The notes beneath the pieces were generated by a model, which searched no databases, was not told where the DNA came from, and saw nothing but the letters and a program-made list of their open reading frames with translations. A program made the position numbers and the translations under genes. 64,000 bases of DNA from Rhodococcus ruber (GTDB taxonomy: Bacteria; Actinomycetota; Actinomycetes; Mycobacteriales; Mycobacteriaceae). The stretch lies in the NCBI RefSeq assembly GCF_027270735.1, contig NZ_JAPWIJ010000011.1, positions 98,649 to 162,648 on the forward strand, given 5' to 3'. Below are positions 44,904-53,910 of this stretch, piece after piece (positions within the stretch are counted from its first letter, which is position 1; each line of letters opens with the position of its first letter).

Positions 44904-46034
44904 TCACAATTGGAGCTCGGTGACCAACGACTCCACCACGGCTCGCAGATCGCCGCCCGACTGCGCAGCCACCGCACGTTGGCGTTGGTACGACGCCCCG
45001 CGCCGGGGAATGTCGGCCACCGCGGCCAACTCGTCGACGCAATTCAACCGCACGGCCGTCGGCGTCAACTTTTCGAGCAGGTCGTGTAAGTCATCGGTGA
45101 CCAGGCGTTCGTTGCTGCTCGAGTCCAGGATGATCTCGGCGTCGAGGCCGTATCGGGCCGCTCGCCACTTGTTCTCCTGCACATGCCACGGCGGGATGGA
45201 GGGCAGTGTCTCCCCCGCTTCGAGCCGCTCGTCGAGGTGGACGATGAGGCAGTGAGTCAACGCGACGAGGGCTGCCAGCTCCCGCTTGCTCGATGCCCCG
45301 TCGCACACTCGGACCTCGATGGTTCCCCACTTCGGTGCCGGCCGGATGTCCCAATGCATACCGCCGAGTTGCTCGATGACGCCGGTCTTGAGCTGATCGC
45401 GAACGAATCCTTCGAACTGCGACCAGTCCTCGAACTGGAACGGCAGACCGGCCGTCGGCAGCTGCTGGAACATCAGCGCACGATTGCTGGCGTATCCGGT
45501 GTCGTTTCCAGCCCAGATCGGCGAGGAGGCAGACAACGCCAACAGGTGCGGATATTGCAAGAGCAGCGAGTTCAGAATGGGAAAGACCTTGTGGGGCGAC
45601 GAGACTCCCACGTGCACATGCACTCCCCAGATCAGCATCTGCCGACCCCACCACTGGGTGCGCGCGATCAGCTCGTCGTAGCTCGGCGAGCTGGTGAGCT
45701 GCTGGGTGGACCATTCGGCAAACGGGTGAGTGCCCGCCGAGAACAGGTCGATTCCCACTGGATCCGCGGCACGGCGCACCAGGTCCAACGAGCCGCCGAG
45801 GTCCTCCATGGCCTCACCGACGTTCTCGCACACTCCGGTGACGAGCTCGACGGTGTTGCGCAGCAGTTCCTTCGTCACCCGTGGGGTGTCCCCGGCGAGA
45901 TCGCGTACGCCGTCCATGACCGCTTCGGCGGAGTTGACCAGGTCTCGCGTGTTCTTGTCGACCAGTGCGATCTCCCACTCGACGCCGAGCGTCGGGCGAG
46001 GTGAACTCGCGAAGTCGATCCGGGGAGCGCTCAA
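44904..46034 (-). CDS. Carboxylate-amine ligase, GCS2/YbdK family
   Basis: 376-aa ATP-dependent ligase related to gamma-glutamylcysteine synthetase type 2: RPTLGVEWEIALVD, TKELLRNTVELVTGVCEN, QMLIWGVHVHVGVSSPHKV and QENKWRAARYGLDAEIILD. Orthologue of M. tuberculosis Rv0433; such proteins show weak glutamate-cysteine ligase activity. I favour the TTG giving LSAPRIDF, one base after the sodC stop, over an ATG 33 bp upstream inside sodC. Probably translationally coupled to sodC. Confidence 0.87.
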   Translation of the reverse strand: MSAPRIDFASSPRPTLGVEWEIALVDKNTRDLVNSAEAVMDGVRDLAGDTPRVTKELLRNTVELVTGVCENVGEAMEDLGGSLDLVRRAADPVGIDLFSAGTHPFAEWSTQQLTSSPSYDELIARTQWWGRQMLIWGVHVHVGVSSPHKVFPILNSLLLQYPHLLALSASSPIWAGNDTGYASNRALMFQQLPTAGLPFQFEDWSQFEGFVRDQLKTGVIEQLGGMHWDIRPAPKWGTIEVRVCDGASSKRELAALVALTHCLIVHLDERLEAGETLPSIPPWHVQENKWRAARYGLDAEIILDSSSNERLVTDDLHDLLEKLTPTAVRLNCVDELAAVADIPRRGASYQRQRAVAAQSGGDLRAVVESLVTELQL

Positions 46035-46035
46035 A

Positions 46036-46752
46036 CTACTGCAGTACCGCGCATGCAGCCCGAGCACCGGCGTCGCCGGTCATCAGGGTCGTCATGTCGG
46101 GCACAGCGGCACCGTCGGGCAGTGTGTACCGCGGCGGAATGTTCGCGAAGTTGTCGGCACCCTCGTGCACGATCACCGAGGTTCCGGCACCGCCCGCGCG
46201 CAGATCGTCGAGCGTGATCGTGTCGGTCGTGGTGACGAGTCGCCCGGTGCCGTCCTCACCGACCTGGATGGACGTCAGATCACCGCTGGCCGGATGCTCG
46301 GTGCGGCCGTCGACCTGCAGGTGACCGCCCGCAGACAGGAACGCGCCCGGTTCCCCACCTGTGGGTGCAACGGAGTTCGGCTCACAGGCGGCCACGGTGT
46401 GAACGTGGAAGCCGTGGAATCCGGGAGTCATGTTCTCGACCTCGGCGGTGACGGTGAGCTTCTCGCCCTCGGCCGCGAACGTCACGGTGCCCACCTCGGC
46501 ACCGGAAGCGTTGCGGAGAGTGCCCTCGATGGTCTCCTCGGAGCCCGACTCGGACTCGGCCCGCCCATCGCCTGCCGTAGCGGCCGCCGACGGATCGGAC
46601 TCGCCTGTCCAGACCGGCGGAACGGTGCCGGGGGTATCGGACGCAACCTCGCCGTTGCTGCAGGCAGAGAGACCGAGTGCTGCGATCGCGAGGACCGGCA
46701 CCGCATAACGCAACGATCGGGTCGCCGCAGTGCGTCGCTTGAACATGTCCAT
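46036..46752 (-). CDS. sodC: Cu,Zn superoxide dismutase, lipoprotein
   Basis: 238-aa lipid-anchored extracytoplasmic dismutase: signal peptide with lipobox LSAC, an acidic Ser-rich linker, then the SOD fold. Metal-site histidines lie in GFHGFHVHTVAACE and GGHLQVDGRTEHPASGD, and active-site residues in VIVHEGADNF. GAGGAG lies 9 nt before the ATG; a second ATG two codons later is possible. Gene order with its neighbours equals Rv0430-Rv0433. Protects the envelope from superoxide. Confidence 0.93.
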   Translation of the reverse strand: MDMFKRRTAATRSLRYAVPVLAIAALGLSACSNGEVASDTPGTVPPVWTGESDPSAAATAGDGRAESESGSEETIEGTLRNASGAEVGTVTFAAEGEKLTVTAEVENMTPGFHGFHVHTVAACEPNSVAPTGGEPGAFLSAGGHLQVDGRTEHPASGDLTSIQVGEDGTGRLVTTTDTITLDDLRAGGAGTSVIVHEGADNFANIPPRYTLPDGAAVPDMTTLMTGDAGARAACAVLQ

Positions 46753-46801
46753 CGGAAATCGCTCCTCTTTCAGGCAGTTTCGCCGGGCTCGGAAATAATA
46801 A

Positions 46802-46832
46802 CGTGCCGCCCGATTCGACCGAACCGGGCACG
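46802..46832 (-). terminator. Probable terminator after the LytR_C gene
   Basis: On the minus strand the inverted arms CGTGCCC and GGCACG flank a 19-nt loop and are followed by a T-rich stretch (TTATTATTT), 35 bp beyond the LytR_C stop. It would separate that gene from sodC. Confidence 0.45.
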
Positions 46833-46866
46833 TCGTCGAAGTGGTGAACTCTCGGGTCTCGACAAC

Positions 46867-47400
46867 CTATTGCGTCACGATGACGACGACGCCGACCGTG
46901 GATTCGAGTGAGGTCGGCTTGGGCTCGGCCGGAACACCGAGTTCCGTGGCGATCGACTGCGCAGCTTGTTCCTCACCTGCAGCAGTCCCGTAGTACACCG
47001 CGGTCTGGGCGAACTGGGCCTCGCTGAAGTTGCCTGTCTCGGCGACGTTCCATCCCCCGGCGGTCAACGTGCTCGCGGTACCGGCCGCGAGGCCGGAGAC
47101 GTTGGAGTTGTTGAGCACCCGCACTTCGACGTCGGCGGAGGTGCCCGAGGTGGTGGGGGCCGCGGAGCTGGTCGACGCGTCACCTGCCGGCACCTGCGCT
47201 GCTGGGGCCTGCATCGTCGGTGTAATCGCAGCCGGGGCGCTCGTCGTCTCGGAAGCGGAGGGCTCGGCGGCCGCCTCGTCGGAATCGGAACCGGTGAGCG
47301 AGAGTGCACCGATCGCCGCGAACAGAATCGCGAGCGAGATCAACACCATGGCCAGAGCGCGGAGTGGTGGCCCGGTCTGTTCCGGGTTGGGGCTGCTCAC
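46867..47400 (-). CDS. LytR_C domain membrane-anchored protein
   Basis: 177-aa protein with one N-terminal transmembrane anchor (LRALAMVLISLAILFAAIGA), a Thr/Ser/Ala/Pro-rich extracytoplasmic linker and a C-terminal LytR_C domain (VEVRVLNNSNVSGLAAGTAS, GWNVAETGNFS, TAVYYGTA). Matches M. tuberculosis Rv0431 in place and architecture. GTG start giving VSSPNPEQTG; the longer upstream frame runs antisense and lacks homology. Likely envelope-associated, function unknown. Confidence 0.85.
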   Translation of the reverse strand: MSSPNPEQTGPPLRALAMVLISLAILFAAIGALSLTGSDSDEAAAEPSASETTSAPAAITPTMQAPAAQVPAGDASTSSAAPTTSGTSADVEVRVLNNSNVSGLAAGTASTLTAGGWNVAETGNFSEAQFAQTAVYYGTAAGEEQAAQSIATELGVPAEPKPTSLESTVGVVVIVTQ

Positions 47401-47459
47401 GTACTCGACCCTAGCCGACCGTCGACGGCGGCTCGGAACGCGCCGATAGTCGGACCTGC

Positions 47460-47798
47460 TCAGACGTCGAAACCGAGCCGACGCGCCGCGCGAGCCTTCT
47501 GCCGGCTCGCCCGCAGGCGGCGCAGACGCTTGACCAGCATCGGATCCGCGGCGAGCGATTCCGGCCGATCGACCAATGCGTTCAAAATCTGGTAGTAGCG
47601 GGTGGCCGACATGGAGAAGAGTTCCTTGATGGCCTCTTCCTTCGCGCCGGCGTACTTCCACCACTGCCGCTCGAAGGACAGGATGTCGTGCTCTCGTCGA
47701 CTCAGGCCGTCTGCACCGACCTCGTTCGGATCCTGCGAGCCGTCCGAACTTCCCGGTTGCTGAGCCTGGTTCGAGTCACGCGCTGCTGCGCCGTCCAT
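47460..47798 (-). CDS. DUF3263 protein
   Basis: 112-aa basic helical protein of the DUF3263 family ([40 protein letters not shown], a C-terminal [20 protein letters not shown]). A helix-turn-helix-like core and basic tail suggest DNA binding. Orthologue of Rv0430, widespread in actinobacteria. ATG with GAGGAG 4 nt upstream. It precedes the LytR_C gene by 59 bp on the same strand. Confidence 0.85.
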   Translation of the reverse strand: MDGAAARDSNQAQQPGSSDGSQDPNEVGADGLSRREHDILSFERQWWKYAGAKEEAIKELFSMSATRYYQILNALVDRPESLAADPMLVKRLRRLRASRQKARAARRLGFDV

Positions 47799-48048
47799 CC
47801 CACTCCTCGACTTCTCGACTCCCTGGGCCTGTGCGATCACCGACTCGTGAGACCACAGACCCTGGGGAAATCTGCTTCCCCCAGTACTGCCGGCACCCGT
47901 ACGCGCACCGACCGAATTACACAGTTGTATTTCGAGAATCATTCAACCATGCTCGACGCCCGAGGCACGGCTCCCGCGAGGTACCGGCGCGTGGCGTGTT
48001 CGATGGGGACCGGCAGCGCAAGTGACCACATGCATCACCCACAACTCT

Positions 48049-48073
48049 GGGTCATTCCGCAGGCTCCACTCCC
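48049..48073 (-). repeat. Dispersed 25-bp repeat, copy C (inverted)
   Basis: Reverse-complement copy of the element at 6.9 and 30.8 kb, with one change (AACG to AATG within the ending GCGGAAYGACCC). It lies 16 bp upstream of the def start, within the likely promoter or leader, and opposite in orientation to def. Confidence 0.8.
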
Positions 48074-48089
48074 GGTATCCTTGTCGACC

Positions 48090-48692
48090 ATGGCAATTCT
48101 TCCCATCCGGATCGTCGGCGATCCGGTGCTTCACACCGCAACCGCTCCCGTCACCGAGTCACCCGCCGAGCTGGCCGAGTTGATCGCCGACATGTACGAG
48201 ACCCTGGCCGCCGCGAACGGCGTCGGTCTCGCGGCGAATCAGGTGGGCGTCGGCAAACGTCTGTTCATCTACGACTGCCCCGACCAAGGCGAAGACGGCA
48301 AGGTTTACCGTCGTCGCGGGGAGGTCGTCAACCCCGTCCTCGAGACGTCCGAGATTCCCGAGACGATGCCCGATCCCGATGACGACGACGAGGGCTGCCT
48401 GTCGGTTCCCGGCGAGCAGCACCCCACCGGCCGCGCCGACTGGGCTCGGGTGACCGGCACCGATGCGAAGGGCGATCCCGTCGACATCGAGGGCCGAGGC
48501 TTCTTCGCCCGGATGCTCCAACACGAAGTGGGTCATCTCGACGGTTTCCTCTACACCGATGTACTCATCGGACGACACGCACGGGCGGCCAAGAAGGCCA
48601 TCAAGCGCGCCGGCTGGGGCGTGCCGGGGCTGAGCTGGACGCCCGGCACCGTCGACGATCCGTTCGGGCACGACGACGAAGACGAAGACTGA
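48090..48692 (+). CDS. def: Peptide deformylase
   Basis: Removes the N-formyl group from new proteins; 200 aa. All three motifs are present: [18 protein letters not shown] (Cys metal ligand) and [10 protein letters not shown] (the two His ligands and catalytic Glu; Gly in place of the usual Asp, as in mycobacterial enzymes). An acidic tail (FGHDDEDED) ends the protein. ATG start; the region just upstream contains repeat copy C. Confidence 0.94.
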   Translation: MAILPIRIVGDPVLHTATAPVTESPAELAELIADMYETLAAANGVGLAANQVGVGKRLFIYDCPDQGEDGKVYRRRGEVVNPVLETSEIPETMPDPDDDDEGCLSVPGEQHPTGRADWARVTGTDAKGDPVDIEGRGFFARMLQHEVGHLDGFLYTDVLIGRHARAAKKAIKRAGWGVPGLSWTPGTVDDPFGHDDEDED

Positions 48693-48714
48693 ACGACCCG
48701 ATGAACTTCGACCA

Positions 48715-49662
48715 GTGAGCGTTCCGGTGGGTACCCGGGTGATGCTCCGCTATCGGCTGCCGCCCGGGCACACCCATCCGATGACGGACGTGATCGGCGA
48801 ACTGGTGGCCCTCGACGCCGATGCCGTCTCGGTCCGCGGCCGGGACGGATCGTTGGTGCAGGTTGCCGCCGAGCGCGTCGTGGCCTTGAAACCCTTGGGC
48901 CCGAAGCCGATTCGGACGTCGGAGATCAGGGCTCTCGAAGCTGCCGCTGCCGACGGATGGCCGGGCGTCGAGCGAGAATGGATCGACGGTTGGCAGCTGC
49001 GCTTCGGTCACGGTTTCACCGGTCGCGCCAATTCGGCGGCACCGCTCGAGCCCGGGGCGTCGACGACGCCCGAGACGCTGGCGAGAATCTGCGATCGATA
49101 CACCGCACGGGGATTGACGCCGACGCTGTCGCTTCCCGATCGCCTCGGGGCTGCTCCGACCGGATGGACGACGTACAACGAGAGCGCCGTCATGGCGGCG
49201 GACATCTCGAATCTGGTTCTACGCGACGGCGACTCGGCCATCGCCGTCACGGCGGAGCCCACCGTCGACTGGTTGACGTCACTGCACTACCAGGGCCGCG
49301 CAGCACCTCACGGCGCTGCAGAAGTGGCGTCGGCGATCCACGAGGGCACCCTCGGGTTCGGCATGCTCGGAGCAGGTGCAGTCGGATCAGGCGCGATCGC
49401 AGTCGGGCGAGCGGCGGTCACCACGGCCCCGGACGGTCGTCACTGGGTGGGACTGACCTCGCTCTGGGTCTCCCCCGAACATCGTCGCAACGGTCTGGGC
49501 ACATTGATGTGCGGCGAATTGGTGCGATGGGGACGCGAGCACGGCGCAACTCACGCGTACCTGCAGGTGGCCGTCGAGAACACCGTCGCGCTCGCCCTGT
49601 ACCGAGACCTGGGCCTCGTCGACCATCACCACTATCGCTACGCGCGACCGGATTCACAATGA
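48715..49662 (+). CDS. GNAT acetyltransferase with N-terminal SH3-like domain
   Basis: 315-aa protein. An SH3-like barrel (about residues 5-60, GTRVMLRYRLPPGHTHPMTD) is followed by a double GNAT region; the acetyl-CoA loop is SPEHRRNGLGTLMCGELVRW. It corresponds to Rv0428c by order. GTG start 22 bp after def. Substrate unknown. Confidence 0.84.
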   Translation: MSVPVGTRVMLRYRLPPGHTHPMTDVIGELVALDADAVSVRGRDGSLVQVAAERVVALKPLGPKPIRTSEIRALEAAAADGWPGVEREWIDGWQLRFGHGFTGRANSAAPLEPGASTTPETLARICDRYTARGLTPTLSLPDRLGAAPTGWTTYNESAVMAADISNLVLRDGDSAIAVTAEPTVDWLTSLHYQGRAAPHGAAEVASAIHEGTLGFGMLGAGAVGSGAIAVGRAAVTTAPDGRHWVGLTSLWVSPEHRRNGLGTLMCGELVRWGREHGATHAYLQVAVENTVALALYRDLGLVDHHHYRYARPDSQ

Positions 49663-49711
49663 CGCGATCGGTCGACTGCCCTGTCGGAGGGGTTCTATAG
49701 GGTTCCTTCCC

Positions 49712-50512
49712 GTGCGCTTGGCTACTTGGAATGTGAACTCCGTCCGCTCTCGTCAGGATCGAATCGTCGATTGGCTGCAGCGATCCGACGTCGACGTGCT
49801 CGCGATGCAGGAAACCAAGTGCAAGGACGCACAGTTTCCGTATCAGCGGTTCACCGATATCGGGTACGAGGTGGCCCACGTCGGACTGAGTCAGTGGAAC
49901 GGCGTCGCGATCGCGTCCCGGGTCGGTCTCGACGACGTGCAGATCGGGTTCGAGGATCAGCCCGGCTTCAGCAAGGATCCCGAGATCGACCCCACCCAGG
50001 AGGCCCGCGCGATCGGAGCCACGTGCGACGGTGTGCGCGTGTGGAGCCTCTACGTGCCGAACGGCCGCGAGCTCGCCGACCCGCATTACACCTACAAACT
50101 CGAATGGCTCGCCGCACTGAAGGCCGACGCTCAGGCGTGGGTTGCGGCCGATCCGGAGGCCCAGATCGCGCTCGTGGGCGACTGGAACATCGCGCCCACC
50201 GACGACGACGTCTGGGATCCTGCCCTGTTCGAGGGGAAGACCCACACCTCCCAGGCCGAGCGCGATGCCTTCGCCGCGTTCGCCGACGCCGGGTTCACCG
50301 AGGTGACACGGCAGTTCACCCCCGAGCCCAGAACGTATACCTACTGGGATTACACACAGTTACGGTTTCCCAAGAAGCAAGGCCTACGCATCGACATGGC
50401 GCTGACCTCGCCTGCACTGGCGGCCCGAGTGACCGGCGCGTCGATCGACCGCGAGGAACGCAAGGGCAAGGGAGCCAGCGATCACGCGCCGGTGATCGTC
50501 GAGATCGGCTGA
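49712..50512 (+). CDS. xthA: Exodeoxyribonuclease III
   Basis: 266-aa AP endonuclease/3'-5' exonuclease of base-excision repair. Motifs: RLATWNVNSVRSR, LAMQETKCKDAQFP, VPNGREL, GDWNIAPTDDDVWDP and the C-terminal GASDHAPVIVEI. GTG start. Order def-GNAT-xthA matches M. tuberculosis. Its end overlaps the convergent membrane-protein gene by 31 bp. Confidence 0.94.
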   Translation: MRLATWNVNSVRSRQDRIVDWLQRSDVDVLAMQETKCKDAQFPYQRFTDIGYEVAHVGLSQWNGVAIASRVGLDDVQIGFEDQPGFSKDPEIDPTQEARAIGATCDGVRVWSLYVPNGRELADPHYTYKLEWLAALKADAQAWVAADPEAQIALVGDWNIAPTDDDVWDPALFEGKTHTSQAERDAFAAFADAGFTEVTRQFTPEPRTYTYWDYTQLRFPKKQGLRIDMALTSPALAARVTGASIDREERKGKGASDHAPVIVEIG

Positions 50513-51078
50513 GCAGGCCGGACCGAACTGCCGGCCACTGCTCGCGCGGCGATGATCGCTCCCACGGCAATCAGGATTCCGTGGGCGATCCGCACGGCCG
50601 GCGGGGTATAGAACTGCGGGAGAAACAGCACGAATCCGGCGGCCAGCACCATCGCGTAGCGGTTCCGTAGAGCGAATATCACCAGCCCGACGGCAATCGA
50701 GACGAGCCCGAGAGCGAACATCGTCGACTGCACAATCGAGTAGCGAATCGGATCGGCAAGATCGATCAGACCGGGGTTCGAGTTCGCTGCGGCGTCGACA
50801 CCCAGGGCATGCAGCGCAAACGTCTCCGCGCCGTAGTACGGCAGAACCAGCCCGACGCCGATCCAGGTGGCGACCACTGCGGGATCGGACCGTCGACCGC
50901 CGAACAGCACAGCCAGTCCGAGTGCGATGAAGCCGAGCATCGCGAAGGTGTGGGCCAGCACCCAACTCGAGGATGCGAAGGCGTCCACACCTGCACTGCC
51001 CACCTCGTTCGAGTAGGGCCGCAAGGCGGGGTAGAGGGCGAACATGAGGCCGATGAAGAGGTACAGAGCTGCACGCAT
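50482..51078 (-). CDS. Multi-pass membrane protein of unknown function
   Basis: 198-aa protein with about six hydrophobic helices (AALYLFIGLMFALYPAL, FAMLGFIALGLAVLFGG, VVATWIGVGLVLPYYGAETF, MFALGLVSIAVGLVIFAL). I do not recognise the family. The ATG giving MRAALYLF is chosen; a TTG four codons upstream is the alternative. A GAGAGC-GAC-GCTCTC inverted repeat sits 19 bp upstream of the start. Confidence 0.75.
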   Translation of the reverse strand: MRAALYLFIGLMFALYPALRPYSNEVGSAGVDAFASSSWVLAHTFAMLGFIALGLAVLFGGRRSDPAVVATWIGVGLVLPYYGAETFALHALGVDAAANSNPGLIDLADPIRYSIVQSTMFALGLVSIAVGLVIFALRNRYAMVLAAGFVLFLPQFYTPPAVRIAHGILIAVGAIIAARAVAGSSVRPAQPISTITGA

Positions 51079-51096
51079 CGGAGGTACCAACCTTTC

Positions 51097-51111
51097 GAGA
51101 GCGACGCTCTC
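51097..51111. promoter_or_regulatory. Inverted repeat GAGAGCGACGCTCTC, possible operator
   Basis: Six-base arms around GAC, upstream of the membrane-protein gene. A related symmetric element, AGAGCAGTGCTCT, lies 38 bp further right (51150-51162) next to the stop of the GNAT gene. The pair shares the AGAGC/GCTCT core and could bind one regulator controlling the membrane-protein gene. Confidence 0.45.
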
Positions 51112-51162
51112 TACAGGAAGCAGTATTCACTCTCGATGCACTCCACGCAAGAGCAGTGCTCT

Positions 51163-51513
51163 CTAATCGGCGATCAGGTCCAGGAATTCCTCGTGCTGCG
51201 CCAGATAGCGCCGGACGTACGTGCAGATCGGGACGATGCGCCACTGTCGATCGCGCGCGGTGTTGAGTGAGGCTCGCACCAGCACACCGGCCCACCCGCG
51301 ATCGCCGTACTCCTCCTTGACGACGGTGTGCATGAGTGCGACGACGCAGCTGTCGCCCGCATCCCCGTCACCGAAGCGGTAGCCGAGGATGCCGACAAGC
51401 TCGTCGTCGACGAAAAGATCGAATCTGCTGTGATCGGCGTCGTCCTCGATGCGGACGACGGGTCGCTCGACAGGTGCCGCCGGGATCGAGCGACGAGAGA
51501 TGATGTGACTCAT
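51163..51513 (-). CDS. Small GNAT-like N-acetyltransferase, paralogue 1
   Basis: 116-aa compact GNAT domain (FDLFVDDELVGILGYRF, VALMHTVVKEEYGDRGWAGV, LVRASLNTARDRQWRIVPIC, TYVRRYLAQHEEF), of the NATD1/YjdJ-like type. ATG start with AAGTGAC upstream. It is about half identical by eye to the next gene on its left-hand flank, indicating tandem duplication. Possible anti-stress protein acetylation; substrate unknown. Confidence 0.8.
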   Translation of the reverse strand: MSHIISRRSIPAAPVERPVVRIEDDADHSRFDLFVDDELVGILGYRFGDGDAGDSCVVALMHTVVKEEYGDRGWAGVLVRASLNTARDRQWRIVPICTYVRRYLAQHEEFLDLIAD

Positions 51514-51617
51514 GTCACTTATGAGACCAGTGTTGCCCGTGTGACGCGAGGCGAGTGCTTCGATCGTCGCCGAGTCGAGTCCTGAATGTGACCGGGCGAA
51601 ACCGAGTGACGTAGTGG

Positions 51618-51944
51618 TCAGAGGGCGACGAGCATGTCGTTGTACTCCGGGTTCGCCGCGGCGAATCGCTGCACGTAGGTGCAGACCGGCCTGACCTTCC
51701 AACCGTAGGAACGGGCGCTGTCCAGCGCGCGACGTACCAAGATTCCGGCCAGACCCTGATGACCGAAGTCCTCGGTGACGACGGTGTGCATGAAGGACAC
51801 GACGTGCGTGCGCGTTGCGCGAGTGCCGTTTCCCTCCACCTCGAAGAATCCGACGATCCCGACGAGATCGCCGTTCAATCGAAGCTCGAACCGGTTCTGA
51901 TCTTTGTTGATCGAGACATCAGCGCTAGGAGAACTCGCAAGCAT
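51618..51944 (-). CDS. Small GNAT-like N-acetyltransferase, paralogue 2
   Basis: 108-aa paralogue of the preceding gene (FELRLNGDLVGIVGFFEV, VVSFMHTVVTEDFGHQGLAG, ILVRRALDSARSYGWKVRPV, CTYVQRFAAANPEY). A perfect AGGAGG ribosome-binding site precedes the ATG, so strong expression is likely. It is the upstream member of the pair, separated from its partner by 104 bp. Confidence 0.82.
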   Translation of the reverse strand: MLASSPSADVSINKDQNRFELRLNGDLVGIVGFFEVEGNGTRATRTHVVSFMHTVVTEDFGHQGLAGILVRRALDSARSYGWKVRPVCTYVQRFAAANPEYNDMLVAL

Positions 51945-52048
51945 GGGACGCCTCCTTCGCTGTGTGTGGGGTGGTGAACGAGTGAATCGAATGTGACGTG
52001 CACCACTATTAAACATGCGTGCGGTGGCTCTGTCACCTTTTCTACCAA

Positions 52049-52072
52049 CAAACCTTCGGATGCGTAGGTTTG
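52049..52072. promoter_or_regulatory. Inverted repeat CAAACCT-N10-AGGTTTG
   Basis: Perfect 7-bp arms 105 bp upstream of GNAT paralogue 2 and about 165 bp upstream of divergent thiD. It could be an operator for either gene or a weak hairpin. Confidence 0.35.
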
Positions 52073-52238
52073 TCCGTCCATCCCGACTCGAATGCTGGTA
52101 TCGGTCATAAGCTGCCCTGTTCGACGTTGTGATACAACAACATTCGAAGCCACGTCGCGTTTTCACCGGATATTCACAGGTTCGGATTCGGCCGCCGAGA
52201 CGGTCGGCTCCGCCCCGCCGGTACTGTCGTCTCTCGTG

Positions 52239-53090
52239 ATGTTCCTACCGCTCACGCCCAACGGCGAGACTCCCGTCCGCGCGCTGACGATCGCCGGAAC
52301 CGACTCCGGCGGCGGGGCCGGAATCCAGGCCGACAGCCGCACGATGGCCATGTTGGGCGTCCACGCATGTGTTGCCGTCGCAGCGGTGACGGTCCAGAAC
52401 ACCGTCGGCGTGACGGGCTTCCACGAGATACCGCCCGAGATCGTCGCGGCCCAGGTTCGCTCGGTGGTCTCGGACATCGGCGTCGGCGCAGCGAAGACCG
52501 GGATGCTGGCGTCCACCGCCATCATCGAGGCGGTCACGGCCGTGTGTACCGAGGTCGGTATCGGTCGCGATCGGCCGGTTCCCCTGGTCGTCGACCCGGT
52601 GTGTGCGTCCATGCACGGCGACCCGCTACTGCACGCGGAAGCGCTCGACGCCATCCGCCACACCCTGTTCCCCATCGCGTCGCTGGTGACCCCCAACCTC
52701 GACGAGGTCCGGTTGATCACCGGCATCGACGTGGTCGACGACGCGTCCGCCCACCGCGCCGCGGAGGCCCTGCACGGTTTGGGCGCGCAGTGGGCGCTGG
52801 TCAAGGGCGGTCATCTGCGTACGTCCACCCACAGCACCGACCTGCTGTTCGACGGCGACACGTTCCTCGAATTCACCAGTGACCGCATCGACACCGGCAA
52901 CGATCACGGCGGCGGCGACACCCTCGCTGCCTCGATCGCGTCGGCGCTCGCACACGGATACTCGATGCCCGACGCGGTGGCGTTCGGCAAGGAGTGGGTC
53001 ACCCGTTGCCTGGCCGCGTCCTACGATCTGGGTGCGGGCCACGGCCCGGTGTCACCGCTGTGGCGACTGCACGAGTCGGAGGATGCGTAG
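52239..53090 (+). CDS. thiD: Hydroxymethylpyrimidine/phosphomethylpyrimidine kinase
   Basis: 283-aa ribokinase-fold enzyme phosphorylating HMP and HMP-P for thiamin synthesis. Motifs: ALTIAGTDSGGGAGIQADSR, VGAAKTGMLAS, VVDPVCASMHG, LVTPNLDEVRLITG, ALVKGGHL and NDHGGGDTLAASIASAL (usually GTGC/S; here GGGD, catalytic Asp kept). ATG start, with an adjacent GTG as alternative. The thiOSG-thiE genes are 4 kb away. Its end overlaps the cyclase gene by 39 bp. Confidence 0.92.
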   Translation: MFLPLTPNGETPVRALTIAGTDSGGGAGIQADSRTMAMLGVHACVAVAAVTVQNTVGVTGFHEIPPEIVAAQVRSVVSDIGVGAAKTGMLASTAIIEAVTAVCTEVGIGRDRPVPLVVDPVCASMHGDPLLHAEALDAIRHTLFPIASLVTPNLDEVRLITGIDVVDDASAHRAAEALHGLGAQWALVKGGHLRTSTHSTDLLFDGDTFLEFTSDRIDTGNDHGGGDTLAASIASALAHGYSMPDAVAFGKEWVTRCLAASYDLGAGHGPVSPLWRLHESEDA

Positions 53091-53873
53091 ATCGTCGGGC
53101 GCGCCCTTGATCTTGGGAGCGAAGAAGCTGCGGCGATAGGGCTTGGCGACCACGCCCAAGGCGTCAAGCACCTCCGGCGGGACCGCCCCGAGGGCCGCTG
53201 CAGAGATCATCACGTTGCCGTTTCCGCCGGTCTGCATTACCCGGGCGGCGACGGTGACGTCGACTCCGAGCCAGTCCGATCCCACCTGACGCGGGCTGCC
53301 GGTGTGGATCCCGACTCGCATGGTCGGGGTGTATCCGCCGACATTCACGCTGGTGAGGGCATCTCGTGCTGCGAACACGGCCTCGACGGCTCTGTCCGCA
53401 TCGGAGAACACGGCCATGATGCCGTCTCCCAGTCTCTTGACGACGTGACCGCCGCGGAACGTGACCTCGGGTTCGACGGCTTTCGAGACCTTGCGAAGCA
53501 ACGTCAGGGTGGAGGTATCGCCCGCACGAAGCGACCACGACGAGAACCCGACGAGGTCGGTGAAGACGATCGTGACGTCCGCCTCGCCGCGGCCACGGCC
53601 CGCCCGCTCGAGGATCGCCTGCCACACCTGCAGGGCACCGAGGCCGACTTCCCGGGATGCACCCGGTTCGTCGTCGAGCCCGTTGGCGGCCAGAAACCGA
53701 TCCGCAACGCGGGCGACGGCCAGTGCTCGTCCCGGGCCGTCGATCGACAGTGGGTCACCGAACGTGGGGTCGCCGGGTAGTGCTCGCCGCACACGCCGAA
53801 CCGCCCCGACCACCGTAGGCGCTCGATTGGTGGTGCGGACCCACTCCACCACCGAGGAGACGACTGCGTTCAC
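53052..53873 (-). CDS. Class III adenylate/guanylate cyclase
   Basis: 273-aa soluble protein: an N-terminal helical region (about 1-95) and a C-terminal class III cyclase domain. Metal aspartates lie in VTIVFTDLVGFSSWS and KRLGDGIMAVFSD. The transition-state region reads GVDVTVAARV: Arg is kept but the usual Asn of VNxAAR is Thr. It is similar in kind to M. tuberculosis cyclases with a pH-sensing helical N-terminus. GTG start. A cNMP-binding-like kinase exists at 27 kb, but no direct link is shown. Confidence 0.85.
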   Translation of the reverse strand: MNAVVSSVVEWVRTTNRAPTVVGAVRRVRRALPGDPTFGDPLSIDGPGRALAVARVADRFLAANGLDDEPGASREVGLGALQVWQAILERAGRGRGEADVTIVFTDLVGFSSWSLRAGDTSTLTLLRKVSKAVEPEVTFRGGHVVKRLGDGIMAVFSDADRAVEAVFAARDALTSVNVGGYTPTMRVGIHTGSPRQVGSDWLGVDVTVAARVMQTGGNGNVMISAAALGAVPPEVLDALGVVAKPYRRSFFAPKIKGAPDDLRILRLVQSPQR

Positions 53874-53910
53874 AGCATCGAGCGTAACCCACGGTTACAC
53901 ATACTTTGCC

